A stretch of 22,205 nucleotides of DNA from contig JACPQH010000036.1 of NCBI GenBank assembly GCA_016190585.1, forward strand, positions 1 to 22,205, read 5' to 3'. Of this stretch, positions 1-7,042 are shown piece by piece. This DNA comes from Chloroflexota bacterium. GTDB taxonomy: Bacteria > Chloroflexota > Dehalococcoidia > Dehalococcoidales > RBG-16-60-22. Within the stretch, counting starts at the first letter, position 1, and each line of letters starts with the position of its first letter. The translations under genes and the position numbers were made by a program. The notes under the pieces were generated by a model. That model had not been told where the DNA came from. It worked only from the letters and a program-made list of their open reading frames with translations, and did no database searches.

Positions 1-55
1 GCCTTGCGGCACGTGGTCCTAAGCCACGCCCGTCTGCCAGTTCCGGCACTCCCCC
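1..55 (-). tRNA. tRNA-Leu(UAG), 3' part missing at window edge
   Basis: Read on the minus strand, positions 55 down to 1 give the 5' half of a class II tRNA. The acceptor 5' strand is GGGGGAG, followed by T8 and G9. The D stem is CCG/CGG with a D loop containing GGAACTGGCAGA, typical of tRNA-Leu. The anticodon stem is a perfect CGTGG/CCACG enclosing the seven-base loop CTTAGGA, so the anticodon is TAG, which reads CUN leucine codons. The long variable arm starts with TGCCGCAAGGC and the sequence then leaves the window, so the T arm and acceptor 3' strand cannot be checked. The class II variable arm and the D-loop sequence support leucine over serine. Confidence 0.9.
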
Positions 56-85
56 GTGACAGGCTAGGGCCATTCCGCCTATAAT
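56..85 (+). promoter_or_regulatory. Putative sigma-70 promoter of yggS
   Basis: GTGACA (56-61, five of six matches to TTGACA) and a perfect TATAAT (80-85) are 18 bases apart. The predicted transcript start is near 92, which gives yggS a leader of about 55 bases before its ATG at 147. The -35 hexamer abuts the tRNA gene boundary. Sequence match only. Confidence 0.55.
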
Positions 86-112
86 ATAGCATTTGCCGGA
101 TGGACCTCACAA
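83..112 (-). promoter_or_regulatory. Putative sigma-70 promoter of tRNA-Leu
   Basis: On the minus strand a -35-like TTGTGA (112 to 107) and a -10-like TATATT (88 to 83) are separated by 18 bases and point at the tRNA 5' end at 55. The -10 lies in the same AT-rich patch as the opposite-strand -10 for yggS, so the two promoters overlap back to back. Sequence match only. Confidence 0.45.
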
Positions 113-146
113 GGCAGCCTTTGCCGGGGCCGGTTACGGTGGAACG

Positions 147-803
147 ATGTCGATCCGCGAAAACATCAAACGCCTGCTCGCTGAGCTGCCGCCGGGCGTC
201 CGACTGATGGCCGCCATCAAGGGCCGGCAACCGGACGAGGTCCTGGCAGCCGTCGAGGCCGGGGTGAGCCTGCTAGGGGAGAACTACGTCCAGGAAGCGG
301 AGCGGGTCTGTCCGCTGGTTGACACGCGCGCCGAGTGGCATCTCATCGGTCATTTACAGCGGAACAAGGTTAAAAAAGCGGTGTCAATCTTTGATATGAT
401 TGAGACGGTGGACTCCCTGGAAATCGCCCGGGAAATAGACCGGCGCGCCGGCCAGGCGGGTAAGGTAATGCCCGTCCTTATCGAGGTCAACAGCGGCTAC
501 GAAAAGGCCAAGAGCGGCGTTCTGCCGGAGACAGCCGGCTTGTTAGCCCGGGAGCTGGCCGGCCTGGTTCATATCAAGCTGATGGGGCTGATGACGGTTG
601 GCCCGTTAACCGGCCGCCCCGAGGATTCCCGGCCCTATTTCCGTAACACCAGGGAGCTGCTCCATGCCATCGGCGCGATGGGCCTGCCTGGCGTCGAGAT
701 GAAGTACCTGTCGATGGGCATGAGCGACTCCTATCGCGTGGCGGTCGAAGAGGGGGCAAACATTATAAGGATAGGCACCAGCATATTCGGTTACCGGCCG
801 TAA
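147..803 (+). CDS. yggS: YggS-family pyridoxal phosphate homeostasis protein
   Basis: A 218-residue cytoplasmic PLP-binding protein of the YggS/PROSC (COG0325) family. Family members buffer intracellular PLP and influence amino acid pools without a known catalytic reaction. The fold is an alanine-racemase-like TIM barrel. The PLP lysine is K25 in LMAAIKGR, followed by the family motifs LGENYVQEA, WHLIGHLQRNK and, near the C-terminus, SMGMSDSY and RIGTSIFG. The frame is open upstream to a TTG at 93, but homology begins at the ATG at 147 (MSIREN), and the residues before it look unlike the family, so 147 is preferred. The ribosome binding site is weak (GGTGG). The isochorismatase-family gene follows 25 bases downstream on the same strand. 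Confidence 0.93.
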   Translation: MSIRENIKRLLAELPPGVRLMAAIKGRQPDEVLAAVEAGVSLLGENYVQEAERVCPLVDTRAEWHLIGHLQRNKVKKAVSIFDMIETVDSLEIAREIDRRAGQAGKVMPVLIEVNSGYEKAKSGVLPETAGLLARELAGLVHIKLMGLMTVGPLTGRPEDSRPYFRNTRELLHAIGAMGLPGVEMKYLSMGMSDSYRVAVEEGANIIRIGTSIFGYRP

Positions 804-828
804 AGGTAACCGGACTCAGGAGGACGAC

Positions 829-1376
829 ATGCCGGAACGCTACCGCAAATTGGCCCGCGATAACACCGCCCTGGTGATAGTCGACTGCCAGGAGAAGCTG
901 GTACGCGCCATGTGCGAAAAGGAGGCGCTGGTGATGAACCTGCGCCGGCTTCTTCTGGGCGCCCGGGTTTTCCGCCTGCCGGTGATCGCGACCGAACAAA
1001 ATCCGGCGGGTCTGGGACCGACCATCGGCGAGGTAAGCGAGCTTTGGACGGCGGTACAGCCGGTACCCAAGTTTAGCTTTAGCTGCTGCCGGGAGGAGAA
1101 ATTTCTGGCCGAGATGGAGCGGCACCGCCCGGCGAATGTCCTGCTGGCCGGCATCGAGGCTCATATTTGCGTCTATCAGACCGCGATTGACCTTCTGGAC
1201 AAGGACATCGCTGTTCACGTGATCGCCGACAGCGTTTCCGCCCGGACCCTTGAGAACAAGCAGGCAGCCCTGAAAAAAAAATGAGCCGCCTGGGGGCGCA
1301 GGTATCCACGGTAGAGGAGCTGCTGGGGGTGGCGCAAGGGGACGAATTCCGGGAGATAAGCCGCATCGTGAAATGA
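829..1376 (+). CDS. Isochorismatase-family hydrolase with C-terminus in the -1 frame after an A9 tract
   Basis: A cysteine hydrolase of the isochorismatase/nicotinamidase superfamily; the substrate is not predictable. The zero frame from the ATG at 829, behind a strong AGGAGG, gives 151 residues. The expected catalytic triad is D19 (VIVDCQ), K81 (VPKFSF) and C114 (AHICVYQTA). The zero frame ends at TGA 1282-1284 right after nine A (1273-1281). Shifting back one base there reads on as MSRLGAQVSTVEELL and ends with GDEFREISRIVK at TGA 1374-1376. This is the normal C-terminal helix region of the family and brings the length to about 182 residues, the usual size. A CGCC/GGCG hairpin starts five bases after the A tract. 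Three explanations remain: programmed -1 frameshifting or transcriptional slippage, a real one-base deletion, or a homopolymer sequencing error. Family assignment is firm; the state of the C-terminus is open. Confidence 0.85.
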
Positions 1377-1381
1377 CCGTC

Positions 1382-2007
1382 TTACTCGCCGGCTGCTTCC
1401 TGGCCCGGCGCGGCGGCCGCCTGGCGCTCCCGCAGCCACCGGTGGACCTCGTCTAAGGCCGGCGGACTGACGCTGAAAACCTCGACACCGGCAGGATACT
1501 GCACCATGTTCCCTTCGTGGACCAGCAGCAGCCCCGCTTCCCCGGCCAGCAGTGTTTCGCTGATAACCTGACTCATGTGGGCGTAGCGTTTGCGGACGGC
1601 CTCCAGGTAAAACTGGGAGACCATGTCAGCCGCCTTCTGGCTGAGGAAGCCCATCAGCAGGCAGCGCTGCCAGTCCATGCTCTCGTCGGCGAGCTCCCTG
1701 TCTTCCGCGGCCTCGACCACGGCGCCGGCTTCAACCTTCTTCCTGACCAGGCCGGAACAGGCGGGATTCATCGACTCGATTAGCTCCAGGGCCTGGTCGC
1801 CGCCCTCGCTAATCATCTCGCAGTAGATATGTTTCACCTGGCCGATGGTGGACTCGAGGCCGGCGATGTGCTGTCCGGCCTGTGCCCAGTAGCGGTATAC
1901 TCCGGGGGCATGTCTTTGCCGGGGAAGATAAGCGTTACCACGTAGAGCTTGCGTTTAGCGACAAACGCCCCGGCCTCCGGTTTTTCTATTTTACCCAGTT
2001 CCGACAT
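1382..2007 (-). pseudogene. Conserved-looking protein of unknown function, interrupted by one frameshift
   Basis: I do not recognise this family. A gene starts at the ATG at 2007, behind a strong GGAGGG seven bases upstream, and overlaps the last 17 bases of the MFS gene. Its first part reads MSELGKIEKPEAGAFVAKR and then LYVVTLIFPGKDMPP. The continuation is in another frame as YRYWAQAGQHIAGLESTIG and then runs through the 151-residue frame ending at 1382. One extra base, for example in the CCCCC tract at about 1908-1912, joins both parts into about 208 residues. The product looks soluble, rich in Glu and Ala, with no signal peptide or membrane segment. The overlap implies translational coupling to the transporter, so a role tied to transport or its substrate is possible but unproven. 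Left as read, only a short N-terminal peptide would be made from the good start. It could be a real pseudogene or an assembly error. Confidence 0.6.
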
Positions 2008-3271
2008 CGGCGCTCCCTCCGGAACGTATTTCGGTGTGCGTTGGTTTAATCAGCGAGGTCAGTATCAGGCTGACCAACACCATGGCGCCTGCGATAAGAA
2101 AGGCGATGTAGTAGCTGTTGACGACATCAAATATCATGCCGGCCACTACGGTGCCGATGGCGCCGCCCGTCAGCCAGGCGTCATTTACCAGGGCCACGAG
2201 CACGCCCAGGGTGCGCAGGCCGAACAGCTCGGCGATAATGGGCGTCATGGCCGTTCCGGCCCCGCCCCAGCCGAAGCCGAAGCCGGCCGCGAAGACATAG
2301 AGCATCCAGAGCTCACCGGCGGTTTGGAGCCAGACCAGGGAGCCGAGCATCAGGCTGAAACTTATCATGAGCGCGCGCTTGGCGCCTATCCGGTCGATGA
2401 TGTTGCCGGCGCCGACACGCCCCAATATATTGGTCACGCCGATAATTGTCAGGATATTGGCCGCCGCCAGGGGTTCGGCGCCCAGGTCGGTGGCGTGGGG
2501 GACGATGTGGACGTTTATCGTCCAGGGGCTGATGCCGGTCAGGAAATAGGCCAGACAGAGCAGCCAGAGCTGCCTGGTACGGATGGCGCCCAGGAAGGTA
2601 TGCCCCTTTACCTCGGTGACACCCGCCGCGGGACCCTCGTAGCCGTAAGGCTGCTGCCCGATCTTGCTCGGATCGCGTTTCAGGAGCTGGGAAAGCAAAA
2701 AGAGTGATACCAGCGAAAAGACGCCCACTATCAGGTAAGACTTGCGCCAGCCGTGCACCGATATCAGCCAGGTCAGCAGTGGCGGCGCGCCGATATTGCC
2801 CAGCCCGATGCCTGATACCATGATGCCCATCATCAGGCCCCGGCGTTTGACGAACCAGCGGGCGACGGTCGCGGCTAAAGGCACAAAGGTGCCGCTGGCC
2901 CCGATCGCGATGAGGACGCCGTAAATAAAATAAAGCTGCCAGACCTGGTCGATGCTCGTCATGAGGATGTGGCCGGCGGCGAAGAATAGCGAGCATACCG
3001 ACATCACGATCCTCGGCCCGAACCGGTCGGTAAACTTGCCGGCGACGATATAGATGAGGCCGACCAGTACCATGTATGTCGAGAAGGCTCCCGAGACCTC
3101 GGCGCGGCTCCAACCGAACTCGCCGGAGATGGGTTTCAAGTAGACGCCGAAGCTCTGCACCGTGCCCCAGGCGATGGTCATTATCAAAAGCCCGGCGAAG
3201 ACGATGACATAGCCGTAATAAAAACCCGTCCTGGCGGAACCGGTCCGGACTAAGGATGGCGCGTTATCCAT
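1991..3271 (-). CDS. Major facilitator superfamily transporter, OFA (oxalate/formate antiporter)-like
   Basis: An inner-membrane secondary transporter with about 12 predicted membrane segments. The N-terminal part (FYYGYVIVFAGLLIMTIAWG, then SFGVYLKPISGEFGWSRAEV) is characteristic of OFA and monocarboxylate-type MFS proteins. The MFS motif A appears as GKFTDRFGPRIV between segments 2 and 3, and RWFVKRRGLMMGI lies before segment 5. The substrate is probably a small organic anion, but the sequence does not say which. The start is the ATG at 3271 (MDNAPSL, 426 residues); a GTG two codons upstream at 3277 is possible. No strong ribosome binding site is seen at either. The downstream unknown gene overlaps its 3' end. 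Between 3272 and 3412, on the minus strand, a TATACT-like -10 is present but lacks a convincing -35. Confidence 0.88.
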   Translation of the reverse strand: MDNAPSLVRTGSARTGFYYGYVIVFAGLLIMTIAWGTVQSFGVYLKPISGEFGWSRAEVSGAFSTYMVLVGLIYIVAGKFTDRFGPRIVMSVCSLFFAAGHILMTSIDQVWQLYFIYGVLIAIGASGTFVPLAATVARWFVKRRGLMMGIMVSGIGLGNIGAPPLLTWLISVHGWRKSYLIVGVFSLVSLFLLSQLLKRDPSKIGQQPYGYEGPAAGVTEVKGHTFLGAIRTRQLWLLCLAYFLTGISPWTINVHIVPHATDLGAEPLAAANILTIIGVTNILGRVGAGNIIDRIGAKRALMISFSLMLGSLVWLQTAGELWMLYVFAAGFGFGWGGAGTAMTPIIAELFGLRTLGVLVALVNDAWLTGGAIGTVVAGMIFDVVNSYYIAFLIAGAMVLVSLILTSLIKPTHTEIRSGGSADVGTG

Positions 3272-3412
3272 TGGCACACGAGGGCACGGCTATATGATAA
3301 GCTAAGTTATGGCCGCCTTTCAAATCCGGGCGGGTTTCCCCTCGCTCTGACAAGTGCCGAAAGTATAACGAGACGAGGTACCCGGTGTTGCGCAGGACGG
3401 GAACAACCGTGC

Positions 3413-3883
3413 CTAGGCGATCTGGGCGGCCGCCGTCCTCGTCTTGTTCCTGAAGCGCCACAAGTACTGGTGCTCTTTGTTGGAGAGGGGTTCCCCCAAC
3501 AGGCTTTTCCTGGCGATATCCAGCACGCGTTTCGGGCACTCCAACAGCCACGCCCGGGCATCGAGCTGGGCATCAAGGTCCACGGCCTTGTCGTCCGGCA
3601 GCGACTCGATGAGCTCGGCGCTCTCCCCGTCTTCGTTGGCTACCAACTGGTTCAGGCTGATGGTATAGGCGCGGTTTATGCGGCGCCAGTACCTCTGGCA
3701 CTCGTAGCTGGCGATGCTCATCAGGTCGCCCGAAGCCAGCCGGTGGTTGCCGCTGCCGTTGTGCTTTAACCCCGCGCGGGCCAGCGCCAGGATGATGTTG
3801 CTGCGCAAATCAGCCCTGTCCTCGACTCTCGCCCGGTATTTGAACTTATCAGCCACCTGGGTATAGATGTCCCAATCAAGCAT
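3413..3883 (-). CDS. Small sigma-70-like protein
   Basis: A 156-residue protein starting at the ATG at 3883 (MLDWDIYTQV), preceded by GGGAGG nine bases upstream. The open frame runs 47 codons further upstream, but that stretch looks non-coding. The order of segments resembles a short sigma-70/ECF factor. RADLRSNIILALAR and LMSIASYECQRYWRRINRAY recall region 2. SLNQLVANEDGESAELIESL recalls the acidic linker. LLECPKRVLDIARKSLLGEP followed by LSNKEHQYLWRFRNK recalls the start of region 4. The C-terminus is short and a complete helix-turn-helix is not evident. It may be a degenerate sigma factor, a phage-type sigma-like regulator or only a look-alike. The product is basic and soluble. It lies upstream of the MFS gene on the same strand, with 141 bases between. 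Confidence 0.5.
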   Translation of the reverse strand: MLDWDIYTQVADKFKYRARVEDRADLRSNIILALARAGLKHNGSGNHRLASGDLMSIASYECQRYWRRINRAYTISLNQLVANEDGESAELIESLPDDKAVDLDAQLDARAWLLECPKRVLDIARKSLLGEPLSNKEHQYLWRFRNKTRTAAAQIA

Positions 3884-4261
3884 TGCGGCTGACCTCCCGT
3901 TTGGTGAGCCTGGTGTGCGGCAAGCTCGGATATTAGATGTCGTGAAGCCCGGCTCGGGGCCGGTCTCTGCGGGAAAGGATGACCTTCCCTTTTTGAGTAT
4001 CCCCTTTCCGGGGGGCGGCAACAATTCGTAAACTTACGGAAGGGGTCAGGGCTTTTTTCCGTAGTTTTATATCCGGCTACTATGTTTTCTCTTAAGTAAG
4101 GCCAAACGCGGCACCGGCTCCGCAAAAGGGACGGAAGGCGGTATTCGAGACTTTGCGCCTGCTATGCGTTGTTATCCTGGAAATACGAGAAAAATACGTA
4201 TCTTTACGAATAGATTCCCACCTCAAACGCATATTAACGTTTAACTGGACGGGGCTAAGGT
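3884..4261. other. Divergent intergenic region with hairpins and TACG-rich repeats
   Basis: These 378 bases between the sigma-like gene (minus) and the flavoprotein gene (plus) hold no credible gene. Visible elements are a terminator-like hairpin at 3971-3994 and an inverted repeat TACGGAA/TTCCGTA (4035-4041 and 4057-4063). There is also a run of similar AT-rich words, AAATACGAG, AAATACGTA and TTTACGAAT, between about 4181 and 4211, including the palindrome ATACGTAT. The last block sits where an operator for the flavoprotein gene would be expected, but no clear -35/-10 pair is found. Regulatory function is inferred from position only. Confidence 0.4.
3971..3994 (+). terminator. Terminator-like hairpin with T tract
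   Basis: On the plus strand GGGAAAGG (3971-3978) pairs with CCTTCCC (3983-3989) through seven base pairs with one bulged A. The loop is ATGA, and TTTTT follows directly (3990-3994). This has the form of a rho-independent terminator, but no plus-strand gene ends just upstream. It could stop antisense transcription across the sigma-like gene or act as an attenuator in a long leader of the flavoprotein gene. Confidence 0.35.
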
Positions 4262-5629
4262 ATGAAGTTTGACATCTTGATTATAGGTGGCGGCACGGCC
4301 GGTGAGAGCGCCGCCCGGACAGCCGCCGCGTTGACAGGCTCGGTCGGGGTGGTGGAGAGGAACCGGGTGGGCGGCGATTGTGTTTTCCACGCCTGTATTC
4401 CGACCAAGACGCTGGCGCACGCCGCCAGGGCCTACCGCCTGATGCGCCGCGCCGATTTCTACGGTCTGCCGGCTTTCACCGGCGCTTTTGATTACCGCCT
4501 GGTAAAAGCTTTCAAAGACCGGATAATCGCCAGCATCGCGCAGGGGCGCGACCAGAGGTTGGCCGGGCGCGGTATCCAGGTTATCACCGGGAACGCCCGT
4601 TTCTTATCGCCCGGCATGATCAAGGTTGACGATACGGCGATCGAAGCCAGTAAAACAATCATCGCCACCGGCTCCATGCCCGCCGTCCCGCCCATACCGG
4701 GGCTGAAAGAAGCCGGTTATATCACCAATGTGGAAGCCCTGGAACTGGAAAAGGCACCCCGCCGGCTGGCGATAATCGGCGGGGGTGCAGTGGGCGTGGA
4801 GTTTGCTTCGATCTTCGCCACCTTCGGCGCTGATGTCCATATCTACGAGGCGATGGACCGGGTCCTGGCTTTTGAGGACGACGAAGTATCAGGCGCGCTT
4901 GCCGGGTCTTTCGTCGAGCGGGGAATAAAGGTTACGACGTCAGCAACCGTGACCGGAGTGCGCAAAACGAGCACTGGCAAGACGGTGAGCGCTCGCGCGG
5001 CCGACGGGCGGGAGGTCGCCGGCGAGTTCGACGAGGTGCTGGTGGCTACCGGACGCCGGCCCGTCATTCAGGAGCTTGACCTGCCCGCTGCCGGGGTTAA
5101 AACGTGGGAGCGCGGTATCGAAGTCGATGCCGCCCTGAGGACCAGTGCGCCGAACATCTGGGCAGCCGGCGATGTTACCGGACGCTACCTGTACACCACG
5201 ATAGCCGGCGAGCAGGGGAGGGCGGCGGTAACAAACGCCGTGACCGGCCTTAATACCGAGCTGGACTATGGGGTGCTGCCGCGCGCTATCTTCTGCGATC
5301 CCGAGGTGGCCGCCGTCGGTCTGACCGAGCGGGACGCGCGGCAACAGGGATTTCAGGTGGTTACCGCCAGCTACCGCTTCGCTGACCTCACGCGCGCCAT
5401 CATCACGGACGAGATGGAAGGTTTTATCAAGGTCGTCGCCGAAGCAGGTTCGGGGCGGCTGCTGGGCGGGCATATCGTGGGCGTCGAGGCCTCGACCCTG
5501 ATCCACGAAATCGCTCTCGCCCTGCGCCGGAACCTGACGGCCGGCGACATCGCTCATACCTTTCACGCCTATCCCACCTTCTCCGAAGGAATACGTTACG
5601 CCTGCCAGCGCCTCTCGAAGGTAGACTGA
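4262..5629 (+). CDS. Mercuric-reductase-like FAD/NAD(P) disulfide oxidoreductase
   Basis: A 455-residue class I pyridine nucleotide-disulfide oxidoreductase. The FAD site is IIGGGTAGESAA (7-18). The redox disulfide is C40-x4-C45 within GGDCVFHACIPTK. The second dinucleotide fold is LAIIGGGAVGVEF (169-181), with an acidic E196 after the second strand that suggests NADH over NADPH. ATGRRP (262-267) and AAGDVTG (301-307) are the usual FAD-contact motifs. The C-terminal dimerisation domain ends in HAYPTFSEG, where Y437 replaces the catalytic His before PT found in lipoamide and glutathione reductases, while E442 is kept. Tyr at this place is shared with MerA-type enzymes and several uncharacterised relatives. 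There is no N-terminal heavy-metal domain, no C-terminal Cys pair and no mer genes nearby, so mercury reduction is not supported. The substrate is unknown. The start is the ATG at 4262 with a weak TAAGG close by. Confidence 0.88.
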   Translation: MKFDILIIGGGTAGESAARTAAALTGSVGVVERNRVGGDCVFHACIPTKTLAHAARAYRLMRRADFYGLPAFTGAFDYRLVKAFKDRIIASIAQGRDQRLAGRGIQVITGNARFLSPGMIKVDDTAIEASKTIIATGSMPAVPPIPGLKEAGYITNVEALELEKAPRRLAIIGGGAVGVEFASIFATFGADVHIYEAMDRVLAFEDDEVSGALAGSFVERGIKVTTSATVTGVRKTSTGKTVSARAADGREVAGEFDEVLVATGRRPVIQELDLPAAGVKTWERGIEVDAALRTSAPNIWAAGDVTGRYLYTTIAGEQGRAAVTNAVTGLNTELDYGVLPRAIFCDPEVAAVGLTERDARQQGFQVVTASYRFADLTRAIITDEMEGFIKVVAEAGSGRLLGGHIVGVEASTLIHEIALALRRNLTAGDIAHTFHAYPTFSEGIRYACQRLSKVD

Positions 5630-5637
5630 GCGCCGCC

Positions 5638-6834
5638 TCAGGGCGCCGGCGGGCTTTCTTTGAGCCCGGACTCCTCGTGATTGATGATATACCGCAGCGC
5701 CAGCAGCACCAGGATATTCACCAGGAGACCGATAAGGGCGAAAAGCTGCGATTCGTAGAAGGCCAGCACCTGGGTAAAAAAGATGGATACCAGGATGGAG
5801 CGGCGGAACAGGCGGTAGGCCCGGAGCCTGGAGGCAGGAAATACAATGACGCCGGCGATTACGAAGCTGGCGGCGATGGTCGGGAAAATGAACTGCGCCC
5901 AGTCTATCAGGGTCAACGGGCTATGCTTGAGATTGGCCAGGATGGCCCAGCTAAGGAGAATGGAAACGATGACGATGAGAACCAGGAGGCCGGAGGAACG
6001 CCGGGTGCTCTTGCGGCGGGAGCGGAACAGGATAGCCAGGACCGCTGACCCGGCGGGCACGCCCAGCGCCAGGCCCCAGGACCACTCGACCAGCGCCACC
6101 AGGGTGTACAGCGGCGCCACAGAGGTAAAGGCGAAAAAGCCGACCACGATGCCGGCAAACCACCACCGGCCGGCGGCAAACTCGTAGAACGCCGTCAGCA
6201 TGTTTTTCAACCGTGCCACCGGGCCGGGCCGGGGGGAGGGGCGTGTTTCTATCGAGGTCAGGATGGCCTTGAGATCATTCGCGCCGGCGACCTGGCCCTC
6301 GCAGCGGTCGAGCATCAAGAGCCCCAGCCGGTGTTCCTCAGGGCCGGGGCTGATGATTGCGGCTTGCTTGGTTATCTCCATCGCGTTGGCGAAACACTCG
6401 ACGGGCGACAGGGGCTGCCGCCGGCCGATGGCCCGTATGGCGAAATAGAGCAGGACGAACGTGATGTAGATGAGCGCCACCGCCGGCTCGTAAAAGTAGT
6501 CGTTGTCTCTGGTAATGAATTTACCCAGCTCGTCGATGAAAGCCCCGAAACCGATACCGCCCAGGACCGCCCCGAGCTCTTTGGCGGAACGGTTAAGGAA
6601 AGACAGCAGGATAACCAGCGCCGCCAGCATGAAAACGCCCCCGAACAGGACATGCGCGATGTGCAGGCCGCCGGGTGCGATTTGCGGGAAGCCGGTCAGA
6701 TGCAGGTAAAGCCGTATGCCCACAACCGAGGTTACCGCGGCCACGAAAAAGTCTTCAAGCAGGGACTCGGCATACACACTGCGGATGAATATGCCGCGAC
6801 CAGCCAGGAGGCGGAAAACTTCCGGGGTTTTCAT
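5638..6834 (-). CDS. Polytopic membrane protein of unknown function (FIDELGKFIT motif)
   Basis: An integral membrane protein of about 398 residues with roughly nine or ten hydrophobic segments in two blocks. About four are in the N-terminal half and the rest follow a hydrophilic middle region (residues about 140-215). The best-marked segment is GGIGFGAFIDELGKFIT followed by RDNDYFYEP, with several charged residues embedded near the membrane. This motif looks conserved in hypothetical membrane proteins of Actinobacteria and Chloroflexota, as far as I can recall, with no known function. The ATG at 6834 (MKTPEVFRLL), with GGAAG just upstream, is preferred. A TTG at 6885 would add 17 residues but lacks a binding site. 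It converges on the flavoprotein gene with eight bases between stops, and is divergent from the broken padR gene, whose operator-like dyad lies upstream. It could therefore be a PadR target. Confidence 0.75.
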   Translation of the reverse strand: MKTPEVFRLLAGRGIFIRSVYAESLLEDFFVAAVTSVVGIRLYLHLTGFPQIAPGGLHIAHVLFGGVFMLAALVILLSFLNRSAKELGAVLGGIGFGAFIDELGKFITRDNDYFYEPAVALIYITFVLLYFAIRAIGRRQPLSPVECFANAMEITKQAAIISPGPEEHRLGLLMLDRCEGQVAGANDLKAILTSIETRPSPRPGPVARLKNMLTAFYEFAAGRWWFAGIVVGFFAFTSVAPLYTLVALVEWSWGLALGVPAGSAVLAILFRSRRKSTRRSSGLLVLIVIVSILLSWAILANLKHSPLTLIDWAQFIFPTIAASFVIAGVIVFPASRLRAYRLFRRSILVSIFFTQVLAFYESQLFALIGLLVNILVLLALRYIINHEESGLKESPPAP

Positions 6835-6913
6835 ATCTTCCAGGTTCTGAAAATAGACTACGCGAAAACCGGGCGGCGTGTCCAATCTGATGAAAAATTG
6901 GTTCTATTCAATC

Positions 6914-6927
6914 TGGTGACCTCACCA
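6914..6927. promoter_or_regulatory. Short inverted repeat upstream of the membrane protein gene
   Basis: TGGTGA and TCACCA are perfect 6-base inverted arms around CC. The repeat lies 80 bases upstream of the membrane-protein start, in the gap shared with the padR remnant. It is a possible operator; nothing else supports it. Confidence 0.25.
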
Positions 6928-6962
6928 AACCGCAGCAACCCGGATTGTGTCATGGGAAAATA

Positions 6963-6993
6963 TTGACCCGGCTTGCGGAAGTTTAAGTAATAT
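6963..6993 (+). promoter_or_regulatory. Possible promoter of the padR locus
   Basis: TTGACC (6963-6968) and TAATAT (6988-6993) are 19 bases apart, a slightly long spacer. The -10 overlaps the first bases of the perfect dyad at 6992-7012, so a bound repressor would cover the start site. Sequence match only. Confidence 0.35.
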
Positions 6994-7012
6994 GCCTAGA
7001 ATATCTAGGCAT
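6992..7012. promoter_or_regulatory. Perfect dyad, probable PadR-type operator
   Basis: ATGCCTAGA (6992-7000) and TCTAGGCAT (7004-7012) are perfect inverted 9-base arms around ATA. The site lies 30 bases upstream of the padR-like ATG and overlaps the putative -10. PadR regulators are winged-helix dimers that commonly repress their own gene through dyads of this size with ATG/CAT-type ends. The link to PadR is inferred from position. Confidence 0.6.
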
Positions 7013-7042
7013 CATCGCTGCAAGGTCCGCCGTGTCGTTAAC

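Noticed and set aside
93..146. N-terminal extension of YggS from a TTG at 93
   Set aside because: The 18 extra residues do not resemble the family, there is no ribosome binding site, and 93 falls almost at the predicted transcript start.
4035..4063. TACGGAA/TTCCGTA inverted repeat as a rho-independent terminator
   Set aside because: The loop is 15 bases, the T run lies inside the structure rather than after it, and no gene ends here.
4070..4180. Possible cyclic-di-GMP (GEMM-like) riboswitch on the minus strand, from the words GCGCAAAG and GCCGGTGCC
   Set aside because: The paired stems and the conserved tetraloop and receptor are missing, and spacing does not match. Single words are not enough.
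4181..4211. Repeated TACG words as a CRISPR or iteron array
   Set aside because: The units are under 10 bases, unevenly spaced and only three in number, with no cas or replication gene nearby.
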